Part shown: positions 12,280 through 22,800 of the stretch, piece by piece
Layout of the letters: each line of letters starts with the position of its first letter
Numbering within the stretch: the stretch's first letter is position 1
DNA from: Lycorma delicatula
Lineage: Eukaryota > Arthropoda > Insecta > Hemiptera > Fulgoridae
DNA: 64,000 bases
NCBI RefSeq assembly: GCF_047948215.1
Contig: NC_134455.1
Span: 161,616,575-161,680,574, forward strand
Direction of reading: 5' to 3'
Translations under genes and position numbers: made by a program
The notes under the pieces: generated by a model
The model's database searches: none
What the model was told of the DNA's origin: nothing
Seen by the model: the letters and a program-made list of their open reading frames with translations, nothing else

Positions 12280-13572
12280 ACTCCAAATTGTCTACTACAG
12301 CTTTCCATACCGTGTTTATTGAATATTTATAATGTTTTATTTTAAATTTCTATTAACGTAACTCTATTTTAATAACATTATGTTTAAATAATTTACTTGA
12401 TAAATTTATATTTTTGTTGCATCTACATACATTTACGTTACATTTTTGAGCGGTAGAGCGATATCAAAACTATCTCGCATCTTTGGAAGCATAACCTGGT
12501 GTGTGAGAAACTCACTGCTAACAAGTGCCACATAATCCTTATTACTTTACTAGTACGTATACCCTATTATACTCCTGCTTACGAAAATCAATTCGACTAC
12601 AAATCTAAGTTTTTTCCACTCAAGCTCAAGAAGAACTTCTCTAAGGTAACAAATTTCTACCGTGTAACGTCAAATGAATTCCAGTTACTCACTTAATCTA
12701 CAGGTTTTAAAAATAATAAAGAGAATTTTTAAATTTCATTTTATTAATAGTAAAAAATTAGATTTATTTATTTTATAATAACCGGTTGATTATCAAGAGG
12801 TTCATGTACTTCACTCTTTACGTCAACTTGATTTTTTGAGGTACTCAAACAGTACTAAGACATCAATATCGGTCTAGCACTGAAGTAATTCAAGTTTTAC
12901 TATTTCTTTCCAAATCCATACAGCAGTTTTTTTAATGAAAAATTTAGGTAATCTTGACATTAAAACAATTTTATCAGTTCAAAATTTCATAAAATATTCG
13001 ATAAAAATTATTCGGTAAACAATTTTATTTTTATATATATTTACGAAAATTACTGGGAATTGAGAAGTGAGAATCCAAAAATACTTTTAAGAAATTTTTA
13101 TACACATATAAAAATGACTGGATATTAAAAAATCTAGATACAACTACATTTATCTGCTGATCAGGAAATAATGTTTCAATAATAATTTATTGCTGCTGCG
13201 TTAGTGTTCAAGATTTCTTGTACTGTTAATAAGAGATGCCAATGTTAATTTGTTGTAATAATTTAATAATACTGATAGATATGAAAAGTAGACATACTAG
13301 TTCAGTTTTTAACGTTTTTATATCTTTGATGACTGAACTAAAGTTTCAGCTTTACTAGATTAAATCGAGTTTCAAAATAAAACATTGGTTTAATTGAGTG
13401 AAAGATAAATTTTATGTATGCTATGTGATTTTGGCAATGCTCAAAATAAAACACATAATTACTGAATGAAGGAGTTGAAAATGTATGTATACGAGTAATC
13501 TCTCTAAATGTGTAAAATGATGTATATATATTTTTTTTGAAATTACAAAAGCATAGAGTGTACAAAGAAGCA
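12280..13572. other. AT-rich intergenic DNA, no gene recognised
   Basis: No coding homology, RNA gene or structured repeat was found. Short open frames at 12,499-12,696 and 13,338-13,612 carry no recognisable domain and use the AT-rich codons expected of random frames here. Confidence 0.6.
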
Positions 13573-13650
13573 TATCAGGGGTTTTAAAGCAGTCAAATCT
13601 CTTAACTTTCAATAAAAAGAAATATGAAAGAGCAACACTTACAGTTTTTT

Positions 13651-14030
13651 CCTATAAGTGTTCAATGTGAGCATATTTCATCTTGCGGAACACATTCAAC
13701 CGATAGAAGAGTTCGTCTTATACTTTAACCAGCACATCTGGAGTAACGGACGACAACTGTTGCAATCCTGTGCCTTAAATCGTATAGTGGGGCATACACA
13801 ATAGACCCTTTATAAAAACCGAAAGAAAAAATCATATGAGTCATATTGCGTGACCTTAAAGACCTACTCTAACAAGCTCTGTCATCAAGTCCATGCCGAT
13901 CGATCCAGCGGTTGGGGAAAACGTCATTCAACCTATCCCGACTTTTTATGCTAGTGAAAAGGTATACTGAATTTTGTTGCCAAACACAATTCTCTGATCC
14001 ATCTTGCCATCAAGACTGGCTGCGATAGGG
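13651..14030 (-). pseudogene. Mariner-like transposase, C-terminal third (left fragment)
   Basis: On the minus strand, with shifts between frames, this reads VWQQNSVYLFTSIKSRDRL, NDVFPNRWIDRHGLDDRAC, a degraded CDFFLWG block, YDLRHRIATV, and finally DELFYRLNVF then AHIEHL before a stop at about 13,651. These are the third-Asp region and C-terminus of the DUF4817-type mariner transposases. In the expected SPDLTSCDFF block the acidic residues have been lost. The fragment joins LINE sequence at about 14,030. Confidence 0.75.
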
Positions 14031-16362
14031 TCCTACGGCGGCCTCGGCCAATGGACGAACCCTTAGGTAGTGGTCAGTCCGCTGATCGGAGAGTGTCTGG
14101 AGCCGTCATGACCGCTGCTTCCGGAGCAGTCTATTAAACGCAGGCGGAAACCCGGGAAAAGTTGTGGCCTCTGACCTTAGCGTGCTGCGTGCAAGAGTTA
14201 GGTCCGCTAGGAGAAGATACCAGCGTCGCCCTCTAAAGGGGATTATCGTTGATGACATGCGCACTGAGGGTCTACGGATCTACCAGCGCGCTCGTAATGA
14301 GTACGTTTATGCCATTGAGGAAGAAAAACTCAAGTTTCGGCAAGACTCCATGCGCGAATTGCAGCGCAGCCCCTGGCAGCTTGCGAAGTCATGTTACCGG
14401 CCAAAGCCATTGCACGTGCTGTCCAGTGTTCGATGCGGGTTTGGTATGGTCGTGAACACACTTTAACATCTGTGGCGACTTATCAGGCGTTCCTGGATAC
14501 TCTGTTTCCAGATGCTCCGGAGGGTGAAGCAGGAGTCGGCATTAGGGCGGGCGAGATACTATTCCCTGGCGTATAGGCTGTGGAACCCGTAGATATAGAC
14601 AGAGTGGTTTCTCGAATGGCACTGAGAAAGACACTGGGGATTGACAAACCTGACCGGATATTTTCTATCATCTGCTGCCTGTCATAAGAGAGCTGCTTGG
14701 CAGGCTGTTCTCGGGATGCCTAAGCTGGGGTTGCTTTCCGACTTGTTGGAAGGTGGCTTTGGTGAGGATACTCTTAAAATCAGGAAAGGATCCGAGTGAG
14801 GTCAGCAGTTATCGACCCATCAGCTTCTTTCTGGTAGTCGGCAAGTTATTTGAAAGGCTGGTTGTGGAACGGTTCTGGGAAAGCATCGATATGAACTCAC
14901 TTCTAAATCGAGGCCAGTATGGCATCATGAAAGGGGTTGGCACCGAGGATTGCATCTTAAATGCTCTTGCCGAAGTGGAAGGCGCCGACTGTAAATATAT
15001 TTTGTCAATTTTTATTGACATAGAGGCAGCCTTTCCTTCCTTGTGTTGGAGCTCTGTCCTCTATGAGTTGGAACGCCACAATGTTCCCGTTGCCCTGCAT
15101 GCCGTAGTGCGTGACTCTTTGTCTAACCGTAAGGCTCTGTTTAGAGATGCGCACTTGGCTGTGGAAAAGTCCGTCAGCAGGGGAAGCCTGCAGGGTTCCG
15201 TTCTCAATCCCCTTCTGTGGAACCTGGTATTTGACGGTTTTCTGCGACTGACATTCCAAAAGGGATCACGGCCCAGGCGTTCACCGTAGACTGTCTCCTC
15301 TTAGTTCGTGGTAATTCACCACCGCAGCTAGAAGATCGTGGCCCGGGGGAACGAGGCGGTGAAGATGGTTCACAATTGGCTACGGGAGCGACAGAGCGTT
15401 GGAGAAAACGCAGTTGGTATTAATGACTGGAAGACGACGGCTCCGGAGGATTAGTTTTTTAGTAGGAGGCACGGAGATTGTACCTGTGCCCAGAGCTAAA
15501 TAGCTGGGAGTAACGCTAGATGACAAGCGTTCTTTTCTGCTGCATGTAGTGGAAGCGGTAAGAAGGGCGGTAAGACTGTGGGGGCGATTAACAGGTTGGG
15601 GAGTAGGATGACCGAGCCTAGACCAGCGAAGAGGAGATTATTAGCATCGGTGGCTAGGTCCGTCGTCTTGTACGCCGTTCCAGCCTGTAGGAGAGCGTTA
15701 GGTAAGAAGATTGTGAGAACGAGACTACTCTCTTTGCAGAGGCCGTTGGCAATTGGGATGGCGCGGTCGTACCAAACTGTTTCGACGGAATCTGTTTTAG
15801 TAATAGCAGCCATGCTACCTTTAGATCTGATAGCGGGGGAGGTAGTGAAGAGATCGGCGGGTGTGTCAAAAGTCCAAGCTAAGTGAGATACGGTGATGAA
15901 ATGGCAGCACCGTTAGGAAAGGGCGCAGGTCGGGAGCTGGACGAGAAGGCTAATCCCTCAGATCAAACCATGGCTGGGCAGAAGGTATGGCGAGTTAACC
16001 TATGAGATGACGCAATTCCTTTCCGATCATGGCTGCTTCAACAACTATCTGTGAGACAGAAAGAGGAGGAGGTTGGATCATGTTTTTGGGTGATCACCCC
16101 AGATAACGTGGTGGAAAAGGTGTTGTTTAATCGCCGGAAATGGGACGCCATTAGTAATATGGTCATCCTTATAATGAGAGCTAAGGCTAAGGAGGAGGTG
16201 GAAGATGAGGAGGACGATAGGGGGGACGTCAAAATGGAGATTTGGGGTTCCTACATTAGGGGTTGGGTGGATAGCCCTTTTCAGGAGGCGTGGGATGCCG
16301 ATGTGTTTCACGGCCGATGCGTGAAAAGGGACTCCAGGCGATTTATTAGGGGGTTAAAATGA
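14031..16362 (+). pseudogene. R1-clade LINE, ORF2 from before the RT domain to the C-terminus, 5'-truncated and broken (LINE A)
   Basis: ORF2 in pieces: an Arg-rich linker (LRARVRSARRRYQRR, 14,176 on), the RT N-terminal YRPISFFLVVGKLFERLV (about 14,810), motif A FIDIEAAF with the Asp codon at 15,017-15,019, motif B GSLQGSVLNPLLWNLVFDGF (about 15,180), motif C read as AFTVDCLLLV at 15,277 in another frame, YLGVTLDDK-type thumb (about 15,500), then VVLYAVPACRRALG, QRPLAIGMARSYQTVSTES, the GHGCF-type region (about 16,030) and VVEKVLFNRRKWD, ending at a stop at 16,360-16,362. The apurinic endonuclease is absent. Frameshifts occur at about 14,390, 14,580-14,750, 15,260 and 15,890. The first Asp of motif C (normally F-x-D-D) is Val here, so the copy could not polymerise even if repaired in frame. 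Composition is far GC-richer than the flanks. It lies inside a mariner-like element. Confidence 0.85.
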
Positions 16363-16587
16363 AAAGACCAGAGTCCCGAGTGGAGGGTCCTCTAGGGGGA
16401 CTTAAGCTTAGAGGCATGGCATTAGAAAAGACCCAGTCCCGACCTACTGGGTGGTACCCCGTGCTGGGAACGGCATAGCCGGGTCCAGCATGGGAGGTTA
16501 GAGGCAAAGGCACCCTTGGGATTGAGCCGTGCTTCCCCGATTTAGGTCTGGTTCCAAGGGGAAGGGGATGAAAACCAAAAAAAGCTG
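16363..16587 (+). other. Probable 3' untranslated region of LINE A
   Basis: GC-rich sequence follows the ORF2 stop and ends near an A-rich patch (AAAACCAAAAAAAG, about 16,570-16,583). It contains GGTACCCCGTGCTGGGAACG, which can pair imperfectly, as is common for the 3' UTRs of R1-type elements. The right boundary is uncertain because LINE B begins immediately. Confidence 0.5.
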
Positions 16588-17830
16588 GAAGACTAGGCGG
16601 AGGCGGCTTTGTCGACCGCAGAGATGGACATTGGATGGACATGCAAAACTTAAAGATTTCGGTGCCCAAGACGAACTTTATGCTTCTCAAGGGTGCAGGC
16701 AAATTATCGTACAATCGTAACCCCCATATTAATTATAAATGCTGCGTGATCAGCTGAGTTAGAGTTCATCAGCACCTGGTGTTTTGTTTGTTGAGAAGTT
16801 TGTTTGCAACCACATTAAACAAGTAGCGGCGGATGCCGTCTCGGTGATGGACAAGCTTAGGAAGATTGATTGGAAGGATTAGGGACTGTCGGGCCGTCAT
16901 CTGAACATGATGTACCGAGGTATCTTCGAAAGTGGCTCTTACGCTGCGTCCGTCTGGGCCCATAGATTGTACAGAAATCGAGCACTTATTCAGAATTTAT
17001 GGAGTGCCCAGCGCAGAGCCTTAACTTTATGCAGTGATGTTTTTAAAACAACCTCTTACGAGGCTACCACCGTATTGGGAAAGGCTCTCCCAGTCGTTTT
17101 AGTGGTGACTGTTCGGGCGGCCATGTGAAAGTTTCGAAGAGGCTGGGAGGCTGAGGAATTTGGGATGCGGTTTTGTGCCGGGCCAGTACGATGATCACAA
17201 TGCACCGGTTCTAAATTTCGTTCATTTTCCCATTTCCCGCCTAAGGAGGAGGCTTTACAGCCTCGCGATAGAAGCATGGCAGCCATAATGGCACACTACG
17301 ACTAAGGGAAGGTCCTTATATAGATTTATTCAGGATCTGGGGGAATGGTACGCCTCTCCTTTATTTTGAAGGGCAACGGGTGCCCAGGTGCTCTCCAACC
17401 ACGCGAACTTGAACCTATATTTGTTTCGGTTCCGCCTGGCAGGTGATGAGCTTAGGGTCTGCGGGAAGGTCCAGTCGAACGAACATATGATGTTCGACTG
17501 CCCAGCTCTTGTGGAGGGGGGGGCAGAACTCAGACCACCACCAGTAAGAGATCAAGGGAAATGTTGGGCACTCACAAGCGGCTAGTCGGGCTGTGTGGGT
17601 GTTCCTTGAAGCCGTTACTTTGTTCAACCGGCATCAGTAGTTTACCTAAAGGAAAAGACTCCTACCGCGCTGCTGTGAGAAGCTACCCAAGATTTATGGC
17701 TGGCCATCAGCCAATTAAACATCCAAGCGCTTTAATATTGGTGGACAGGTACTTACTGGCATTTAGCGTCCCAGGCGTGGTAGCGAATTGCTGTCATGAC
17801 GAGATAAATTTAGTTTGTTGAATGTCATAT
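16588..17830 (+). pseudogene. Second R1-clade LINE fragment: RT thumb to C-terminal zinc-knuckle region (LINE B)
   Basis: A second copy of the RT C-terminal region follows LINE A in the same direction. Seen in order: LKISVPKTNFMLLKGAGKL (about 16,645-16,705, just after the catalytic box in this family), a degraded YLGV-type block, LNMMYRGIFESGSYAASVWA (about 16,900), LIQNLWSAQRRALTLCSDVF and TTSYEATTVLGKALP (to about 17,100), and LNLYLFRFRLAGDELRVCGK with EHMMFDCP (about 17,409-17,503). The last part matches the C-terminal Cys-His knuckle, with CG, EH and C positions visible. Stops and shifts separate the blocks. LINE A already contains this region (15.5-16.2 kb) in different sequence, so LINE B is a distinct family of the same clade rather than a continuation. 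It is 5'-truncated at the junction. Confidence 0.75.
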
Positions 17831-18040
17831 ATATTTTTGTAGTTGACGGGGTGCGCCTACCCATTTTAAAATATATGACAAGGGAGAGGTGGGACACAAA
17901 GCAAGTGGTGTGTGGCACCATGCTTACTTCGCTAACGGAATTAGGTTAGCTCTAGGAGCTAGTTAGGACACGGGCCGTAAAACTGAGGCCAGTAGCCGTT
18001 TGTGGCACAGACATTCGGTCTTATGCTTTAGGGCGACGGA
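17831..18040 (+). other. Probable 3' region of LINE B, with stem-loop
   Basis: Non-coding, GC-balanced sequence between the LINE B coding remnant and the mariner fragment. It holds an imperfect inverted repeat, TGTCATATAT (17,823-17,832) against its near complement ending at 17,880, with a GC-rich loop. No clear poly(A) tail is present. Boundary with the mariner piece is approximate. Confidence 0.4.
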
Positions 18041-18044
18041 AAGG

Positions 18045-18785
18045 GGAAAGGGGTGGTGGCGGGAGAAATGCCATGCAAATCAATCAATGATCTATCTTGC
18101 AGCTGAGGAAAGAGTCATGTACGCAGCGTATCCATATTCGCAACTCCACTTGCCCTTGCTTCAGCGAAAAGAGCAGCCCGTAAACTTATCGTTGGGATAT
18201 TGTACATAAAACATAATTTTCGTAACTACGTTTTGCATTTTAAGAGTTTTGGGGATTTTCTGACTCCAAATACGGACATAATGTGGGGAATATTTCTACT
18301 AAGATGAAATATTGACTCATCACTAAACACAATACGATCAAGAAAGTTGTTATCTTCGATGCAACATTTCGATTGCGAGGTTGACACGTACAGTGTCGTC
18401 GGTAGGCTTTAAAGCCTGTAACAGATGTAAACCATATGGACGTATATGTAAGCATTTCGTTATAATATACACTGTCTACCAACACTGTCATCGCGGCATT
18501 GCTCGTTTGCGGTTGGTCTTTTTAACAGATATTTTAGGAAGGCGCAGGAAAAATTTCCTAACAAGTTCAACATTTTCCTTGAACATCCTCGATTATCCAG
18601 TTACCCATCCCTTTACACAGACATCTGGTCGTTTTAAACTAATTATCCTATCATCGAATATTATTGTCAGTCAAGGGATCACAATTAAATTCTCAACGGA
18701 ACGCACGTTTAACTCTATGTACACAATTAACAAACTGCAAAACAAAGAAGGGTTTCTGTTCTGCAGACGCCATCTTTTCTGGTAA
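18045..18785 (-). pseudogene. Mariner-like transposase, N-terminal two thirds (right fragment)
   Basis: Minus-strand reading gives MASAEQKPFFVLQF at the start (about 18,771), then AFR-EFNCDPLTDNNIR (DNA-binding domain), CLCKGMG, RRHCTCQPR-like words in a shifted frame, then FLDRIVFSDESIFHLS and VRIWSQKIPKTLK around 18,345-18,240, and CTISQR-VYG near 18,190. The first catalytic Asp (FSDES) survives. Frameshifts and stops are frequent, so the coding state is lost. The fragment ends near 18,045 against LINE B. Confidence 0.8.
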
Positions 18786-19017
18786 CTAAAACTGCCCTTT
18801 TTGCTGATTGGTTCTAGCTTTAAAGCAACGCTGTACACCTCGTCCGAGAGATATTATGACAAAATAAAACACCGATATTTTTTTTATACACCTGATATAT
18901 TATTTTATATATGTATACTAGCTTTTATTATATATCGTATAGATTAGATGAACACATTTGAAAGTTTGATAAAGCATTAACATAATGAACATTATGTTCA
19001 AAAAAACTTTCACAAAA

Positions 19018-19353
19018 TTTTTCCTTTCTCCTTTTACCTTTTCTCACTTTTTTCCATTTCTATTTCGCCTTTCACCCTTCCTTTCCCCCTTTTCCCAATT
19101 TCCTTTTCTCATTTTACTTTTTACCATTTCATTTTTACCATATTGCCTGTTCCCCTTTTCCTTCCATTTCCCCTGCCATTCCCCAATTTTACTTTCCCTT
19201 GCTTCCCTTTCCCCCTTTTTCTTTCCCCTTCTCTTTTTTCTCCTTTCCATTTCCTTTTCCCGTTTTTCCTTTTCCTTGTTTTCCCTTTTTTCTTTTCTCC
19301 ATTTTCCCCTTCTTCCCGTTTATTTTTTCAATTTTTCTCTTTCTCCATTTTTC
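19018..19353. repeat. Long polypyrimidine (plus strand) tract
   Basis: About 335 bases are made almost entirely of C and T on the plus strand, in degenerate CCCTTTT/CCATTTTC words; in 19,021-19,080 I count 6 purines in 60. The open frames across it (18,985-19,365 plus strand and 19,044-19,250 minus strand) encode only Phe/Pro/Ser/Leu or Lys/Arg/Glu/Gly low-complexity chains and are artefacts. Such polypurine-polypyrimidine tracts can form triplex DNA. The tract may have grown from a simple repeat. Confidence 0.9.
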
Positions 19354-19534
19354 GCCGCGTGTTAATCGGGCCTGAAATTTTTTTTAGTTTGTAGCGGACA
19401 CACATACCGGAAACATTGAAGTGGAATCGTAAAATATTTAGTATAGCGTGTGTTGCTTTTACGTCCAATAGATAGCGCTGTTTAAAAAAAACAACATATT
19501 TTTACCTGTCACAGGTGTGACATCTATATAAAGT
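19354..19534. other. Spacer between polypyrimidine tract and retroposed insert
   Basis: Non-coding sequence of mixed composition. No recognisable gene or repeat was identified. Confidence 0.4.
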
Positions 19535-19548
19535 AGGTATAAAGAAAA

Positions 19549-19832
19549 CGGGACCCTGAAGGTATGAGTAACGGGGGGACGCGGCGGTTTGCCGGCTCTG
19601 TGCAACGCATAGTCGGCAACCTAGCTTAGGGACGGGAAGGGTAGCCTTTCAGCTGAGGGATGTAGCGGTCGCCCAGAAGAGGGGGGCAACTGCGTCTTGA
19701 TGAGGCTGGAAGGACCCCGATGGGTAGCCGTAACTGGCAAGACAGGGGGGCAGTCTACTGCCACGACACCCTGACATTCCTGCGCAAAGCCTAACGGCAG
19801 AGGCCAGGGATGTTTAAAAAAGGACAAAAAAA
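19549..19832 (+). mobile_element. GC-rich retroposed insert with A-rich tail and 14-bp target site duplication
   Basis: A GC-rich, non-coding segment of about 284 bp begins CGGGACCCTGAAGG and ends in an A-rich tail (about 19,815-19,832). It is flanked by the 14-bp direct repeat AGGTATAAAGAAAA at 19,535-19,548 and 19,833-19,846. That arrangement is the signature of target-primed reverse transcription. The insert could be a LINE 3' end (5'-truncated copy of an R1-like family) or a SINE; I could not match it to LINE A or B. The minus-strand frame across it (19,621-19,905) is a chance frame. Confidence 0.7.
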
Positions 19833-19849
19833 AGGTATAAAGAAAAAAA

Positions 19850-22800
19850 AAAGAAAAAAAAAGGTATATAAATAGTAGATTTATAAAAACAGGCGCATAT
19901 TCCAATGCAACATTGTGTAAAAAATTTAAAGCAATTTGTGAAGAACTTTAGTAGATTTTGAACCAAGGATAATTTACATTTTTATTTACATACATATTTA
20001 TTATCTGATTGACGTTTTTACGTATGAGATTATCTACCATGCACTGGTTAATAAATGTGGAGTAACACTAGTAACCACCTGATCGAGAGTGGTTTCATAA
20101 ATAATAATTAAAAGGAGTTAGAAACCTCTAATGCCTTTTAATGATTGTTTATGAAACTATTGCAAAAATAGTCCCTTTTTTCGGTTATCTAAAAATCATC
20201 AGATTCCAGTGATAAAACTTTAGATAGAATATTTTCATCAGTTTAATTACTAATTTCGGTTTTGAACATTTTAACTCTTTTAAACAGAACACTTTTATGT
20301 ACTGCAATATTCATTGTATTGTTATAGTAATTACGAATCAAAATTTTGTTACTGAGAACCAAATTTATAACTTAACATAATATAAATTTTAGTTAGCAGC
20401 GTTGCTGTCGTGATAAGTGGGTCAGGTAACTGGTCTTAAGCAGATGAAAACTTTTCTGTTTCTCTCCTTAGAAACTCGTTTTTAGTCCAACCCTAGTGTG
20501 ATTACTTCTTGAAACTTATATCCAGATATATTTTCAATATACCAAATCTACTGGTTTCTAAACAATACTTTATCATACAGATTTGATAATTTTTCTTCTA
20601 TATTAAATATTTTTAGTATTTTCTATTCAGTTTTTTAAATGTCTTTCATACTCTCAACTGTTTTTCGAATATGGCTTGAAGAAACGACGTACGAGTGCAT
20701 ATCAAAACCAGTTTTCCCTGTATTTCGGTTTAATTTCTTAAAAAAAACTATCTTGACTATCTTTTCTGGTTTTCTATATTTTACTTTGATTTAAAGGATG
20801 CACCATTTGACGGATTATAAGCGATTAAAAAGGTTTAATATTTTTAAAAAAATAAATATATTTTTAATTATAATACAATTATAAATAATTACGTATTATA
20901 TTTCTGAACTAAATTAATTTATTGCCCACATGCTTTTCATAAAAATTTAGTAACTCTATTTGTGTCAGCCTTTTGTGACAGAAAAAGAAATATTAATGAT
21001 TATTTAAAAATAAAGTATCTGTTCAAGTATTAAATTCGATTTCTAACTGTAAGTTTAAAATTTTTTAAATCAATTAATTATTTCAATGTTATTTTATACT
21101 GATAGTAGCAAGGGTGCTATATCGTAATTTTTATATCGCTGCTAAAAAAATAAAAAATAAAACGAAGTTATAAGAATGAATTTCGTACTAAATTATATTA
21201 TTTTAGGAAAACTTTACGTTTACAGTGTATACTCATATAAAAACATAAATAATCAGAAAAATATAAAAAAAACTCATATTTACATAGAATTTACATTAAA
21301 ATAAAACATAATAATACAGTAAGTTATTTTGTACCCTTGTTGCTTAAGAAGAAAAGTACTTATTATTACACTAATAGTTAATATAAATGTATTGTAATTA
21401 TTAAATAATTCAAATTGTTGCACGCTACAAAGTATAATATTACAAAAAATAAGTGTCGCTATTGCGTGGCTAGATATGAATTATGTGAAAAAACTAAATC
21501 AGAAAGTAGATAAGATTTGAAAAAGTATACGCTTGACAAATATACAAGTAATTTTGATACAAAGAAATTTTTGTTTAAAGTTTATTCTTATTGCAATTAA
21601 TATAACTCAAATAAAGAAAACGTTTTAAGAGGCAGAACATACCATTTTATAAAATATATTATTCATTTTATTAATAAATAATCTTTTTTACAAATTTTTC
21701 TAAGAAGAAAACGTTTAAAAAAGTACCATTCAAATTGGTGTTTCCTTACATATAAATAGATATGTACATATATTTATTTATATAGGCCTATGTATAAAAT
21801 TTTTTGGCTCAAAAATATCCAAAACTTCTGAATCAATTTCATTTAAATTTAGATATGTCTATAATTGTCTATATGAAGTTGTGCATGTGAAAATTTGATG
21901 AAGATTGGTTGAGTATTTCTTTATTTACTCTCATTTTAAGAAAAAAAAAATGATGCTATGTTGACTGTAGTGGTGTATTTTTCATACGCGCTTATCCAGT
22001 GAATCACAGTGATGAATAAATTAATTGTTTTATTTTATTTAAAAAAAAATTTATTTTTTATTGTAGTGCGTTTTTGAAGTGTAGTTATTTTTTATGGCTC
22101 AGAGTTTCTTTTTTTGTAAAGTTTTATATTATAATGAGTTGATACTTTTTCAAAAGGAAATATAATTAAATAATGAAATTTCCGTCTTCCTATGAAGAAC
22201 TGCTAAAGAATTTTTTTATAAATTAATTACAAAAAATTGAAATAATAGTAACAGTGAAATCTTGAATCCGTCAAACGTTTACCGATTTAAGAAATTCGAA
22301 GAACTGGTTCCAGTTAGCTTATCACATATAGTATAACATACTACTTTTTTATACGTTTAACTCATTGTTAAAGTTTAACTTGCTTTTAAAAGTTTATATA
22401 CAGATAGGTTTAGTAGTTACAAGAGAAGGACTCAATATGTATAATGGTTTGTGTAGCGTAAATAAAAATTACAAGCACGTAAGTTTAATATTCAATATTT
22501 AATTGTAGAAAAATACGTTTAATAATTAGAAGATTTAAGCTGGATTTAAAATGTTTACTGAGGTACCTTTATAAAAAGAGTGATTCAGTCTACATCTAAT
22601 AAAACATTTTATTTTATTTATATCGCATAATCTATATTACAGATCAATTAATGGAGCAATCCGGAAGTGATCAGACTGAATATTTAGGACTACCAACAAC
22701 ATACAGTAATTTAAAAAAAGAATCAGAAAAAACATAGCTAATATCTGATATTTCTGTTTTTATATTCGACTCAACCAAGAACAGCAAAAGAACTTACCAT

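Larger units (their letters stand above)
13575..18895 (-). mobile_element. Mariner-like DNA transposon (DUF4817-type transposase), split by nested LINE fragments
   Basis: Two pieces of one transposase gene lie on the minus strand on either side of the LINE block. The right piece (about 18,785-18,045) carries the N-terminus MASAEQKPFFVLQFVNC, the AFR-EFNCDP helix-turn-helix region, the palm-like FLDRIVFSDESIFHLS (first catalytic Asp) and the VYG-LLFS segment. The left piece (about 14,030-13,651) carries degraded forms of the QQDGAPPH region, RDRLNDVFPNRWIDRHGLDD, the CDFFLWG region, and the C-terminal AHIEHL followed by a stop. Both outer ends fit a TA target duplication: TA|TCAGGGG at 13,573 and CACCTGA|TA at 18,895. 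The TIRs are weak (TCAGGKGT... only). Many stops and frameshifts make it non-functional. That both pieces come from a single copy is inferred from their order, strand and complementarity. Confidence 0.7.

Noticed and set aside
14483..17627. Many open frames on the minus strand opposite the LINE block (for example 15,496-15,813 and 16,346-16,714)
   Set aside because: They are antisense shadows of the GC-rich LINE coding sequence and carry no motif of their own.
18985..19394. Frames of 126 and 83 codons in the polypyrimidine tract
   Set aside because: They encode only Phe/Pro/Ser/Leu low-complexity chains produced by the CT-rich repeat.
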